A DNA stretch of 9,757 nucleotides from RGIG464 sp045643185 (GCA_045643185.1 JAZUKH010000235.1:1-9757); one strand, 5' to 3'. Shown: positions 1 through 7,413, numbered from the stretch's first letter. Notes: generated by a model from the letters alone, not told the origin. A program made the numbers and translations.

Positions 1-1
1 C

Positions 2-1741
2 ATCGTCATGGAATACGCCCAGGGCGAAACCCTTAGCAAATTCCTGAAACGCAATGGTCCGCTCAACTGCGACACATTTTTACCCATTGCCGTTCAGATT
101 CTCAAAGGCATCGGCGAAGCGCACAAGTTGAACATGATTCACCGCGATATCAAGCCGGCGAACATTATTTTAAGCGAACTTGAAGGCGAAAAGAACTTCG
201 TGAAGATCCTCGATTTTGGTCTCGCCAAACTCGCTCAGGGTCAGGAAGACGTCACGAAGGAACAGCAGCTCGTTGGCAGTGCCTCGTACATGGCGCCAGA
301 GCAGATCCTGAAAGGCCAGTCCGACTCACGGACCGACGTTTACGCGTTGGGCATCATGTTCTACCAGATGCTTGCAGGCACGAAACCGTTCGTCGGCCAA
401 AATGACAACATTATATTATATAAGCATGTCAATGAGACGCCTGAACAGCTGAACACGCGCCTCAAACCCGAACAGGAAATTCCGGACACGCTGTGTGCCG
501 TCATCATGCAGGCGATGTCAAAAGACGCTAGCAAACGTCCGCAGGACGCGTTGTCGTTCCTCAATGCGATCTCCATAGCCTTGGATGCGCCGCAACTGCG
601 CGCCGGATACAGCTCGATGAGCCTTGGCAAAGTCGATCTTCAAAAGCTGTCGGAAGAAGCCGATACGCATTGCATGGGTGCACAGTCTGGTCCTGTCGAC
701 AATGACGTTTCTCATCCATCTAGTGTTTCGGGCCAATCGGGACGCGTCAGCCTCAACAGCCTTTCTGGTGTTTCTGGCGTTTCTGGCATCACAGGTCAGC
801 CCCTCCAATCCGGCCAATTCGTCGGTCTTGATAATACGAACACCTATAGCGGCGTGACCAATCCGTCTGGTGTTCAATACATTCCCGGCAACACGCTCAT
901 TCAAGCCGCCGATGTGCTTGAAGTCATGGCGCGTCAGGACAGAAACAAAGACAAACGTTTCTTTGTGATGATCTTCTCGATTCTTGTCATTGTTGGCGTG
1001 CTCATCGTGGTATTTATCGTCGTCAATAAGAAAGCGAATGACGAAAAACCGGCGACGCCCACGATCGTCGTCAATCAGACCGACACGCAGAGCTATTTCC
1101 AAAAGATCGAACAAAACATCGCAAACGGCGACATACAGACGGCCAGCGTATTGCTGACGACGCTCAAATCCGACCCGAATCGTCCGCGCAATGTCGAAAC
1201 CGACGAACGCATCGCCAGACTCGACATCCAGCTCCAGGTTGCTGACTTGCTCATCCGCGCAGAACGCCAGGTCGATAGCGGCAACCGCGAAGAAGCGCGT
1301 AAGCTCTATCAGAACGTTCTCGACCTTGATGCCGGCAATGTCAAGGCTCAGGAAGCGCTTCGTCAGATCAAAGAAGATCTTAACCGCGTCGGCTCCGTCA
1401 CATTCGATTTCTATCCCGATTCTGACATTCAAGTCTACATCGACCATGAATTGCGCGGCACGATCCCCGGAACGCTTGATCTGCCTCCAGGGTCACACAC
1501 GGTACGCGTCACGGCCGACGGTTACAACGAACTCAATCAGGATTTCACCATCAAAGCTGGCGAATCCCTCACGCTTTCGCTCAAACTCGATAAAAAAGCC
1601 TCCGACAAACCTAGAACCTCTGGCAGTTCCGGCGGTTCAGGTTCTTCTGGTGATTCCGGCGGCCTGCTCCTGAATGGCGGCAAGAAGAAATCCGGTAAAT
1701 CGGGTTCCAAAACCAAAAAATCGGGCGGTTTGCTACTCTAA
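2..1741 (+). CDS. Membrane Ser/Thr protein kinase with PEGA domain (5' end missing)
   Basis: A Hanks-type Ser/Thr kinase predicted to phosphorylate proteins in the cytoplasm and to extend outside the membrane. The frame stays open to the left edge (Ile-Val before the ATG at 8). That ATG lies in the hinge region (MEYAQGETL), so it is internal; the glycine-rich loop and the ATP-binding lysine lie outside the window. Numbered from that Met, the catalytic loop HRDIKPAN is at 45-52 (Asp47, Asn52), DFG at 69-71 and APE at 96-98, and the kinase domain ends near 190. A Ser/Gly-rich linker (about 230-290) follows, then one transmembrane helix (about 318-339), a TPR-like helical stretch (about 405-455), a PEGA-type beta domain (about 463-528) and a Ser/Gly/Lys tail in which SGGLLL occurs twice. 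All catalytic residues visible here are intact, so the kinase is probably active. PEGA-bearing kinases are common in delta-proteobacterial lineages. Its substrate cannot be read from the sequence. Confidence 0.93.
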   Translation: MVMEYAQGETLSKFLKRNGPLNCDTFLPIAVQILKGIGEAHKLNMIHRDIKPANIILSELEGEKNFVKILDFGLAKLAQGQEDVTKEQQLVGSASYMAPEQILKGQSDSRTDVYALGIMFYQMLAGTKPFVGQNDNIILYKHVNETPEQLNTRLKPEQEIPDTLCAVIMQAMSKDASKRPQDALSFLNAISIALDAPQLRAGYSSMSLGKVDLQKLSEEADTHCMGAQSGPVDNDVSHPSSVSGQSGRVSLNSLSGVSGVSGITGQPLQSGQFVGLDNTNTYSGVTNPSGVQYIPGNTLIQAADVLEVMARQDRNKDKRFFVMIFSILVIVGVLIVVFIVVNKKANDEKPATPTIVVNQTDTQSYFQKIEQNIANGDIQTASVLLTTLKSDPNRPRNVETDERIARLDIQLQVADLLIRAERQVDSGNREEARKLYQNVLDLDAGNVKAQEALRQIKEDLNRVGSVTFDFYPDSDIQVYIDHELRGTIPGTLDLPPGSHTVRVTADGYNELNQDFTIKAGESLTLSLKLDKKASDKPRTSGSSGGSGSSGDSGGLLLNGGKKKSGKSGSKTKKSGGLLL

Positions 1742-1754
1742 TTCTTTTTTGCTA

Positions 1755-1781
1755 AGATCTAGCGTCATTGACGCTAGATCT
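1755..1781 (+). terminator. Perfect 12-bp hairpin after the kinase gene
   Basis: The arms AGATCTAGCGTC (1755-1766) and GACGCTAGATCT (1770-1781) are exactly complementary around a 3-base loop. The structure starts 13 bases after the kinase stop. It is followed by CCTTGTGTC rather than a T-run; a T6 tract lies on its 5' side (1745-1750). It may be an attenuator or RNA-stability hairpin separating the kinase from the downstream lipoprotein-tlyA pair, and is not a classical intrinsic terminator. Confidence 0.5.
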
Positions 1782-1810
1782 CCTTGTGTCAACCAAACAT
1801 GCGCCTATTT

Positions 1811-2212
1811 ATGAAACACTTCACGCTTGTTTTACTGCTGACCGTTTATTTGTTGCTCGCTTCGGCCTGTGCCAAGAGTCCTGAATACGTTTTGCTTGAT
1901 TCATTCGACGATATCGAAAGCATTATGCGCGACAACGTCGAAGATCCTGATACGCTCATTCAAAAATTGAATGAGTATAGTGCAGCGCATCACGACGACT
2001 GGCAAAACATGATCAACAAATTTGAAACGATCGGCGAAGAAAACGTCACGCGAGCCCTTGATCAACATCAGGAACGCCTGCGTCAGACGCTGCTCAACAT
2101 CGTCAATCTGGATCTCGAGATCCAGGATAGACTACAAGACGATCCTGTTCGCATGACGGCTTATCAAAAAGCTATCCATGACCTTTCACAATTTAGAAAC
2201 TATTATATATGA
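1811..2212 (+). CDS. Small lipoprotein of unknown function
   Basis: A 133-aa protein from the ATG at 1811. It opens with a lipoprotein signal: Lys2, a hydrophobic core to about residue 16, then ASAC with the lipidation cysteine at Cys20. The lipobox is a little weak because position -3 is Ala. An in-frame ATG at 1799 and a TTG at 1784 are possible starts, but they add residues before the signal peptide and neither has a clear ribosome binding site. The mature part is acidic and looks wholly alpha-helical (an IQKLNEY-type helix, then a long charged helix around residues 75-120). I recognise no domain. The stop overlaps the tlyA start (ATGA), so the two are likely translationally coupled. Secretion and lipidation are inferred from the N-terminus; the role is unknown. 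Confidence 0.8.
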   Translation: MKHFTLVLLLTVYLLLASACAKSPEYVLLDSFDDIESIMRDNVEDPDTLIQKLNEYSAAHHDDWQNMINKFETIGEENVTRALDQHQERLRQTLLNIVNLDLEIQDRLQDDPVRMTAYQKAIHDLSQFRNYYI

Positions 2213-3021
2213 TCGAAAAAATCCGCCTCGACGACTGGCTCGTCCAAAATGGCATCATAGAAAACAAAAGCCAGGCGCGTTCCATGATTATGGCCGGGAA
2301 GGTCATCGTGAACGGCAAAAAAGTAGACAAAGCTGGTACGCCCACTCGCTTGGACGCCGAAGTTGAAGTCATCGGCATTCCCGGCAAATACGTCTCTCGT
2401 GGTGGATTCAAGCTCGAAGGCGCACTCAATGCCTTCACCGAATTAAACGTCGCAGGCAAGATCGCCCTCGACATCGGCGCATCGACCGGCGGTTTTACCG
2501 ACTGCCTCCTGCAACGAGGTGTCGCAAAAGTCTATGCCGTCGACGTCGGTTACGGCCAACTCGCCTGGAAACTCCGCGAAGACCCACGCGTCATCAACAT
2601 CGAACGCACAAACTTTCGTTACTGCGAACCCGGTTTCTTTGCCGATCCCATTGAACTCGTCGTCGCTGACCTCTCGTTCATTTCACTCGAAAAGATTCTG
2701 GAACCGCTCAAAGCCCACCTCGCTCCTGAAGCTGACTGCGTTATGCTCATTAAACCCCAGTTTGAAGTCGGTAAAGACGAAATCGGCTCGGGCGGCGTCG
2801 TCCGCGACAAACAAATTCGTGCCAACGCCATCGAACGCGTCATTGAAACAGCCAAAGCTTACGGCTTCGCCCTCATTAACGGCGCTGACAGCACCCTGCC
2901 CGGCGCCAAAAAAGGCAACGTCGAATACCTGGCCTGGTTTCATTGGAACAAGTCCAAAGCCCCTGAATCACCCATCACACCGACTGAAAACAATGCCAAT
3001 GCTGAAAAACACACGCTGTAA
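2209..3021 (+). CDS. tlyA: TlyA family rRNA 2'-O-methyltransferase
   Basis: A SAM-dependent ribose methyltransferase of the TlyA/FtsJ type, known in mycobacteria to modify 16S and 23S rRNA and often annotated as hemolysin A. The 270-aa length is normal for the family. An S4 RNA-binding domain (about residues 5-60, with IRLDDWLVQNG and the AGKVIVNGKKV turn) leads to the family linker YVSRGGFKLE (61-70). The Rossmann methyltransferase follows: SAM motif DIGASTGGFTDC (88-99), AVDVGYGQL (100-108), VVADLSFISL (131-140), IKPQFEVG (151-158), GGVVRD (165-170) and a late KKGNVEYL (214-221). Lys68, Asp134, Lys152 and Glu219 are the likely equivalents of the K-D-K-E catalytic set described for TlyA. The ATG start overlaps the upstream stop by 4 bases and no strong Shine-Dalgarno precedes it, which fits coupling. 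The polar tail after 230 is probably disordered. Confidence 0.96.
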   Translation: MIEKIRLDDWLVQNGIIENKSQARSMIMAGKVIVNGKKVDKAGTPTRLDAEVEVIGIPGKYVSRGGFKLEGALNAFTELNVAGKIALDIGASTGGFTDCLLQRGVAKVYAVDVGYGQLAWKLREDPRVINIERTNFRYCEPGFFADPIELVVADLSFISLEKILEPLKAHLAPEADCVMLIKPQFEVGKDEIGSGGVVRDKQIRANAIERVIETAKAYGFALINGADSTLPGAKKGNVEYLAWFHWNKSKAPESPITPTENNANAEKHTL

Positions 3022-3035
3022 GCAGTGGTAGCATT

Positions 3036-3064
3036 TTGAATTAATTTTTACATAAGCCTAATAA
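3036..3064 (+). promoter_or_regulatory. Putative sigma70 promoter for the Cys-rich lipoprotein
   Basis: TTGAAT (3036-3041) and TAATAA (3059-3064) are separated by exactly 17 bases, about 30 bases before the gene start. The 12-bp palindrome AATAAGCTTATT (3060-3071) overlaps the -10 region and could be a regulator site. The region is strikingly AT-rich compared with the end of tlyA. Confidence 0.45.
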
Positions 3065-3096
3065 GCTTATTGTCTGAATGAAAAAAGGAGATTGAT

Positions 3097-5145
3097 ATGA
3101 AACTATACAGACTAGTTGTGATCTTTCTTTGCTCAAGTTTTTTATGTGCTTGCGGAAACGACGCCACCAACGATGATCTTGGTAACGAGAACAATCCTCA
3201 AAACCAGGATTCGGACAAGTCATGTAATTATACTCAGGCGAAATGCAACGCCGATGGCACTGCCCGGCTCACATGTGTAAACGGAAAAGAGAACAGTCAA
3301 ACATGTCAATGCAAGAACGGCGTTTGCGAGACACCGTCCGATCCCAAGCCGACCGACAATGATTGTAACTATACCCAGGCGAAATGCAATGCCGACGGCA
3401 CTGCTCGACTCACATGTGTAAACGGAAAAGAGAATAGTCAAACGTGTCAATGCAAGGACGGCGTTTGCGAGACCACAAACTCAAAAAGCATCGGTTGGTG
3501 TCGTATCATGAATGGTTCGACGAACATTGATGTGACGCTCGGCAATTCGTCTGAATCCATTTATGCCCAAGCATTCGTTGAAGGATGTACGAATTACCAA
3601 AATCATTGTGCTACACTTAGAGCACAAGTTGGTTTTGGACAATCTACGCAAAATCTGGCGAGTGATTTCATTTGGTCTGATGCTACGATCAATCCGCTCT
3701 ACGATGGCAATGGCGGCACTGACCACGACGAGTTCATGGGTAACGTGACACCCAACTATTCCGGCACTTATAGTATCCTTTACAGAATGTCCCTTGACAA
3801 TGGCCAGACGTGGACTTACTGCGATACGAGCGATAATACCGATTTCAATGCATCTGACGCGATCACGATGAATGTTAGCAATCCTTCAGAATCACCCAAA
3901 TCGATCGATCATTGCCAAGTGAATTATCCCTCCTCAACCATAGTAACGGTTAATAAGGAATCGGAGCTCATTTTTGGACGCGTCAAAGTCGCAGGTTGTA
4001 CAGGCACTGAAAGTGGTTGTAACGGCGTCATCGCTCAGTTAGGCTATGGTGACAAAAATAAAGCGCTTAACGAACTCAATTATGTTCCCGCAGTCTTTAA
4101 TTCGTTAGCGAACCATGATGGTGAATATGATGAATTCATGACAAGTCTTACCCTAAACTATAGCGGGGATTTTGCCTACGTCTATCGTTTTTCAACGGAT
4201 AATGGCGCCTCTTGGACTTACTGCGATACAGAAGGTATCGCCACTGACCTCAACCATGCTGGTCAGCTCAAAGTCGAGGAACCTCAAAACAATTACGGTA
4301 CTCAATGGTGCCGCTTCCAGTATGTTGATGATAATCCGATCGAATTTTGTTCTGACAAAAAGAATTATTATGCGCGCGTGCGCGTCGACGGATGTACCGG
4401 CAATGGCGGTCAATGCGATTCTATGATCGTACAGATCGGTCACGCGCCTGAAAGCGAAACGGATCTTAATAAATTTACGTATGAACAGGCCTCCTTAAAT
4501 TCAGGATATATTGATGACAATTTAAGTGAGTATATTGGTATCACAAGAAAAATGCATCCCGTAGGCATACACAACGTGGTATTCAGAGTCAGTACAGATA
4601 ACGGAAATAACTGGACATACTGTGACAACGACGATGATGATGGCTTCCACCTGGAACATGCTGCCAAAGTCGAAGTCGTTTGGAAAAACTTTAGCAGCTA
4701 CACTTATCGTTATGATGCCCACACAGACTGGATCGACGTTGACACTTCTAACCGGGGGACAGATGGGAATTATGATACCTATTTTATAGTCAGCGCAAAT
4801 AAACCGTTTCATACTTCGGTTGAGTATCTTATTACAGGTGTGAGTGAAACCTACTTACAATGTCTTGAACCTTATATCTGCTACCATCAATTTGGACCAT
4901 ACACGTATCATTTAGATGATTATATTTGCAGCACACCAGAATTCGTCTCTCATGAAACAAGAGATGTCCAAGTCGACGGGAATGGGTCTGCTTATGTCAC
5001 ACAGCATGTACTTAAATATAAATCCACGCTCACGTTACCATCAAATTGGTATACTGTCAGTTACGCTTTTAGATTTAATAGTACAGAAATGTGGTATAAC
5101 CAAGAACTTTATTTTCATTTTATAAATCCTGGTGATTATTATTAA
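3097..5145 (+). CDS. Modular Cys-rich secreted lipoprotein
   Basis: A 682-aa surface or periplasmic lipoprotein of unrecognised function. The ATG follows a good Shine-Dalgarno (AGGAG, 3086-3090, 6-base spacing). The signal peptide ends in LCAC with Cys19 as the lipid site, followed by an Asn/Asp-rich linker. Two nearly identical 6-Cys modules follow (Cys 43, 50, 60, 70, 72, 77, and the same set 47 residues later), possibly disulfide-bonded EGF-like knots. Then come three related modules of about 130 residues. Each opens with a Cys (Cys135, Cys273, Cys405), has a central GCT...C and a Y-R-x-S-x-D-N-G segment, and ends near WTYCD (239, 373, 506); these are likely beta-sandwich domains. A different C-terminal domain (about 529-682) is rich in Tyr, Phe and His and AT-rich in its codons. 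The design suggests an adhesin or ligand-binding surface protein, by inference only. It has its own promoter, and a hairpin follows the stop. Confidence 0.88.
   Translation: MKLYRLVVIFLCSSFLCACGNDATNDDLGNENNPQNQDSDKSCNYTQAKCNADGTARLTCVNGKENSQTCQCKNGVCETPSDPKPTDNDCNYTQAKCNADGTARLTCVNGKENSQTCQCKDGVCETTNSKSIGWCRIMNGSTNIDVTLGNSSESIYAQAFVEGCTNYQNHCATLRAQVGFGQSTQNLASDFIWSDATINPLYDGNGGTDHDEFMGNVTPNYSGTYSILYRMSLDNGQTWTYCDTSDNTDFNASDAITMNVSNPSESPKSIDHCQVNYPSSTIVTVNKESELIFGRVKVAGCTGTESGCNGVIAQLGYGDKNKALNELNYVPAVFNSLANHDGEYDEFMTSLTLNYSGDFAYVYRFSTDNGASWTYCDTEGIATDLNHAGQLKVEEPQNNYGTQWCRFQYVDDNPIEFCSDKKNYYARVRVDGCTGNGGQCDSMIVQIGHAPESETDLNKFTYEQASLNSGYIDDNLSEYIGITRKMHPVGIHNVVFRVSTDNGNNWTYCDNDDDDGFHLEHAAKVEVVWKNFSSYTYRYDAHTDWIDVDTSNRGTDGNYDTYFIVSANKPFHTSVEYLITGVSETYLQCLEPYICYHQFGPYTYHLDDYICSTPEFVSHETRDVQVDGNGSAYVTQHVLKYKSTLTLPSNWYTVSYAFRFNSTEMWYNQELYFHFINPGDYY
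3223..3473 (+). repeat. Tandem duplication of a 6-Cys module (period 141 bp)
   Basis: Bases 3223-3332 and 3364-3473 are nearly identical at DNA level, differing at only a few mostly silent positions. They encode the same module (CNYTQAKCNADGTARLTC and onward, with one Asn/Asp change). The intervening linker (Pro/Asp/Ser-rich) is not duplicated. High DNA identity points to a recent duplication or ongoing gene conversion. Confidence 0.92.
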
Positions 5146-5156
5146 TTAACATCGTT

Positions 5157-5193
5157 GAGACGTTCCGCATCGTTCTGTTTCGCGGAACGTTTC
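5157..5193 (+). terminator. Hairpin after the Cys-rich lipoprotein gene
   Basis: GAGACGTTCCGC (5157-5168) pairs with GCGGAACGTTTC (5182-5193) with a single G-U pair, leaving a 13-base loop. It begins 11 bases after the stop. No T-run follows, so it is either a factor-dependent terminator or an mRNA 3'-end stabiliser. The GTTCCG core recurs downstream as a smaller inverted pair (5270-5275 with 5284-5289). Confidence 0.5.
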
Positions 5194-5300
5194 GATTCCG
5201 TTCCACACATCTCCCCACCTTTTGTCTAGCACGACGTCAGAACCAGCTAGGCGAAGGGGGGTTAGTGGCGTTCCGTCGTCTATCGGAACAGCTATTTTGA

Positions 5301-5329
5301 TTGCGCACGATTATTCCAAAACCTATAAT
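5301..5329 (+). promoter_or_regulatory. Sigma70-like promoter for the VWA lipoprotein
   Basis: TTGCGC (5301-5306) and a perfect TATAAT (5324-5329) are spaced 17 bases apart, giving a predicted start near 5336 and a leader of about 64 bases. A TTCCAAAA element sits inside the spacer and a palindrome of the same element lies just after the predicted start, so the promoter looks regulated. Confidence 0.6.
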
Positions 5330-5361
5330 TCACTTTACTTATTTTGGAATGGTTCCAAAAT
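5313..5361 (+). promoter_or_regulatory. Operator-like TTCCAAAA array
   Basis: The arms ATTTTGGAA (5341-5349) and TTCCAAAAT (5353-5361) form a perfect 9-bp inverted repeat with a 3-base spacer. A third copy, ATTCCAAAA (5313-5321), lies in the promoter spacer and is itself complementary to 5342-5350. Two sites bracketing the -10 box is typical of a repressor operator. The regulator is not in this window and is unknown. Confidence 0.5.
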
Positions 5362-5399
5362 TGTTTAAATAGAAATTTTATCCTCCAAGGAGCCTCATT

Positions 5400-7247
5400 A
5401 TGAAAAAACTGACATTCATCCTTCTCCTTTCGAGCCTCGTGTTATTCGCCTGCAATAAAGAGGATCAAATCAATTCCTCAACAGAATCAGGCGACGTCGT
5501 TCTCGTACCGGAAACCCCAGATGCCAATGCTAAGGATTCCAATGCTCAGGCCCCTGAAGCAAAACCTGAAGAAACTCAACCTGTCGTCATTGACCCCGAC
5601 GTCGCCAACAACGCCAATGACAATGACGTCCCTGAAGGCTACGTCTGTCCGGAAGTCCATCTCCCGGATAGTGGCTTCCCCAGCTATGGTTGGGGCAGTG
5701 CAGGCAGCGGTGCTAAGGTAGCCGCAACGCCATCAAGAAAAGCCTCCCCAAAAGCCTCCGCAGGGAAGGCTGCCCCCGCTATGCAAATGGAAATGGTTGA
5801 GCGAGCGCCAGCGGCTATGGCTGCGCCAGCATACGCAGGAATGGCCATGCCCGAATTCAACACCGAAGAATTCACGACTTTCGCCCCCAACACCTTCATG
5901 AGCGTCACAGCATCCCCGCTCTCGACGTTTGGCGCTGACGTCGATACCGCGTCCTACGGCGTTTTCCGCAAAAAAATCAACGATCGACGAAAACCCGAAA
6001 ATCTGCCGCTCCGTTCCGAGGAAATGATCAACTATTTCCACTACGATTACCCGCTTCCCACCGCCGATCAGCCTTTCGCAGTTTCAGCTGAACTCGCCGT
6101 GACGCCCTGGAATGAAAAGACCAAACTCCTCCAAATCGGCGTCCAGACGACCACGGCCAAAGAATATCCGCCTTCGAACATCGTCTTTCTGCTCGATATT
6201 TCCGGATCGATGTGCAGCGATGACAGACTGCCACTGCTCAAAAATGCCTTGCTCAACATGCTGCCCGAAATGTCCGGCAAAGACCGCATCTCGATCGTGA
6301 CCTATGCCGGCTCGCAAACCCTCGTCATCGACGGCGCTTCACCGACTTACTGCCGAAGCCAGCTCGCCCAGGCGCTCGAAGGCCTCAACTGCGGCGGTTG
6401 GACCGATGGCGGACGCGGCATTCAAATGGCCTACGAAACCGCCGAAAAACACTTCATCAAAGGCGGCAATAACCGCGTTATCCTCGGCACCGACGGCGAC
6501 CTGAACGTCGGCACGACGAGCACCGAAGAACTCACAAAACTCGTCGAAAAGAAGCGCGATTCCGGCATTTTCCTCTCCGTACTCGGCTTTGGAACCGGCA
6601 ACTATAAAGACGCCAAACTCGAATCCGTCGCTGATCACGGCAACGGCAACTATCATTACATCGACACGATTCTCGAAGCCCGCAAAGTCCTCATCGACGA
6701 ACGCGCCTCGACGCTCTTTACCGTCGCCAAGGACGCCAAATTCCAGGTCGAGTTCAATCCGGCAAAAGTCAAGGGCTATCGCCTGATCGGCTATGAAACG
6801 CGAAAACTGAACGCCGAAGATTTCGCCGATGATAAGAAGGACGGCGGCGAGGTCGGTTCCGGCCAGCAGGTGACAATCCTGTATGAAATCGTCGAGGCCA
6901 ATTCGGATGTCAAAGTGCCCGAAGTCAAGACGAAATATCAGCAGCCCACAACCGTCCCAAGCGACGAATGGCTCACGATCAACGTTCGTTACAAAGATCC
7001 CGACGCGAGCGAAAGCAAGCTCATCAGTTATCCCGTCGGCGCCGCGCTTCTGGCAACGAAAATGTCCAATAACATGGCGTTTGCCTCAGCCGTCGCGATG
7101 GTCGCCATGATCATGAATCATTCCGAATTTATCGGAAAAACCACACTTTCCGACGTCATCAAACAGCTCGACACGGTTTCGACGATCAAAACCGATCCCT
7201 ATCGCGCTGAATTCATGGACCTCGTCACGCGATTGTCAAAAATGTAA
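5400..7247 (+). CDS. YfbK-like VWA domain lipoprotein
   Basis: A 615-aa lipoprotein of the YfbK family, whose biochemical role is not established; VWA domains usually mediate metal-dependent protein binding. The start has a strong Shine-Dalgarno (AAGGAG, 5387-5392, 7-base spacing). The signal peptide ends LFAC with Cys18 lipidated. Residues 24-150 are a disordered Glu/Asp/Pro then Ala/Pro/Lys/Met-rich linker. A vWF_A N-terminal region follows (about 153-235, with FGADVDTASYGVFRKKIN), then the VWA domain (about 260-430) with its metal-ion site: DISGS (266-270), the Thr of GWTDGG (335) and TDGDLNVG (364-371). The rest (about 433-612, including YRLIGYETRKL and VTILYEIVEA) matches the DUF3520-type C-terminal region. 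The order and length fit a complete family member, and the MIDAS residues are intact. It is monocistronic, with a regulated-looking promoter and a terminator cluster after the stop. Confidence 0.93.
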   Translation: MKKLTFILLLSSLVLFACNKEDQINSSTESGDVVLVPETPDANAKDSNAQAPEAKPEETQPVVIDPDVANNANDNDVPEGYVCPEVHLPDSGFPSYGWGSAGSGAKVAATPSRKASPKASAGKAAPAMQMEMVERAPAAMAAPAYAGMAMPEFNTEEFTTFAPNTFMSVTASPLSTFGADVDTASYGVFRKKINDRRKPENLPLRSEEMINYFHYDYPLPTADQPFAVSAELAVTPWNEKTKLLQIGVQTTTAKEYPPSNIVFLLDISGSMCSDDRLPLLKNALLNMLPEMSGKDRISIVTYAGSQTLVIDGASPTYCRSQLAQALEGLNCGGWTDGGRGIQMAYETAEKHFIKGGNNRVILGTDGDLNVGTTSTEELTKLVEKKRDSGIFLSVLGFGTGNYKDAKLESVADHGNGNYHYIDTILEARKVLIDERASTLFTVAKDAKFQVEFNPAKVKGYRLIGYETRKLNAEDFADDKKDGGEVGSGQQVTILYEIVEANSDVKVPEVKTKYQQPTTVPSDEWLTINVRYKDPDASESKLISYPVGAALLATKMSNNMAFASAVAMVAMIMNHSEFIGKTTLSDVIKQLDTVSTIKTDPYRAEFMDLVTRLSKM

Positions 7248-7277
7248 ATATCATAATGATATTTAATTTTTATTTTT
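7246..7277 (+). terminator. AT-rich hairpin and T-tract after the VWA gene
   Basis: AAATATCA (7246-7253) and TGATATTT (7257-7264) form a perfect stem around TAA, overlapping the stop codon, followed by the T-rich stretch AATTTTTATTTTT. The stem is weak because it is nearly all A-T. The stronger terminator is probably the one at 7365-7401. Confidence 0.4.
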
Positions 7278-7413
7278 GACCGCCATTTACGGCGTTGCAA
7301 GCAACGCCGTTACATTGGCGGGGCTCGCCTTGAGACGTGCCACGTCACGTCTCTACGGCTCGCCAATGCCGCTATTGGCTTCGCCAATACGCGGCATTTT
7401 TCATTTTGACCGC
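7274..7413. repeat. Nested hairpin cluster bounded by 10-bp direct repeats
   Basis: TTTTGACCGC occurs at 7274-7283 and 7404-7413, 130 bases apart. Between them lie a near-perfect palindrome (ACGGCGTTGC 7289-7298, GCAACGCCGT 7301-7310) enclosed by CCGCCA/TGGCGG (7280-7285, 7316-7321); a GAGACGTG/CACGTCTC stem (7332-7339, 7346-7353) flanked by two GGCTCGCC copies (7322-7329, 7357-7364); and a final ATTGGC/GCCAAT stem. ATTGGCG (7314-7320) can also pair with CGCCAAT (7361-7367), giving alternative folds. The region resembles a REP/BIME or MITE-like non-coding element between convergent genes. No coding potential is seen. Confidence 0.6.
7365..7401 (+). terminator. Rho-independent terminator between convergent genes
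   Basis: The arm AATGCCGCTATTGGC (7365-7379) pairs with GCCAAT (7383-7388), A7389 and GCGGCATT (7391-7398), with one bulged C at 7390 and a TTC loop. It runs straight into T5 (7397-7401). This is the best terminator for the VWA transcript, although it lies about 120 bases after the stop. Confidence 0.65.

Noticed and set aside
518..1447. 309-aa open frame on the minus strand inside the kinase gene
   Set aside because: It is antisense to a clear kinase/PEGA coding frame, shows no recognisable motif or ribosome binding site, and its composition is typical of a mirrored frame.
2519..3031. 170-aa frame overlapping tlyA in another frame
   Set aside because: Ser/Lys/Pro-rich shadow of the TlyA coding sequence; tlyA carries all conserved motifs.
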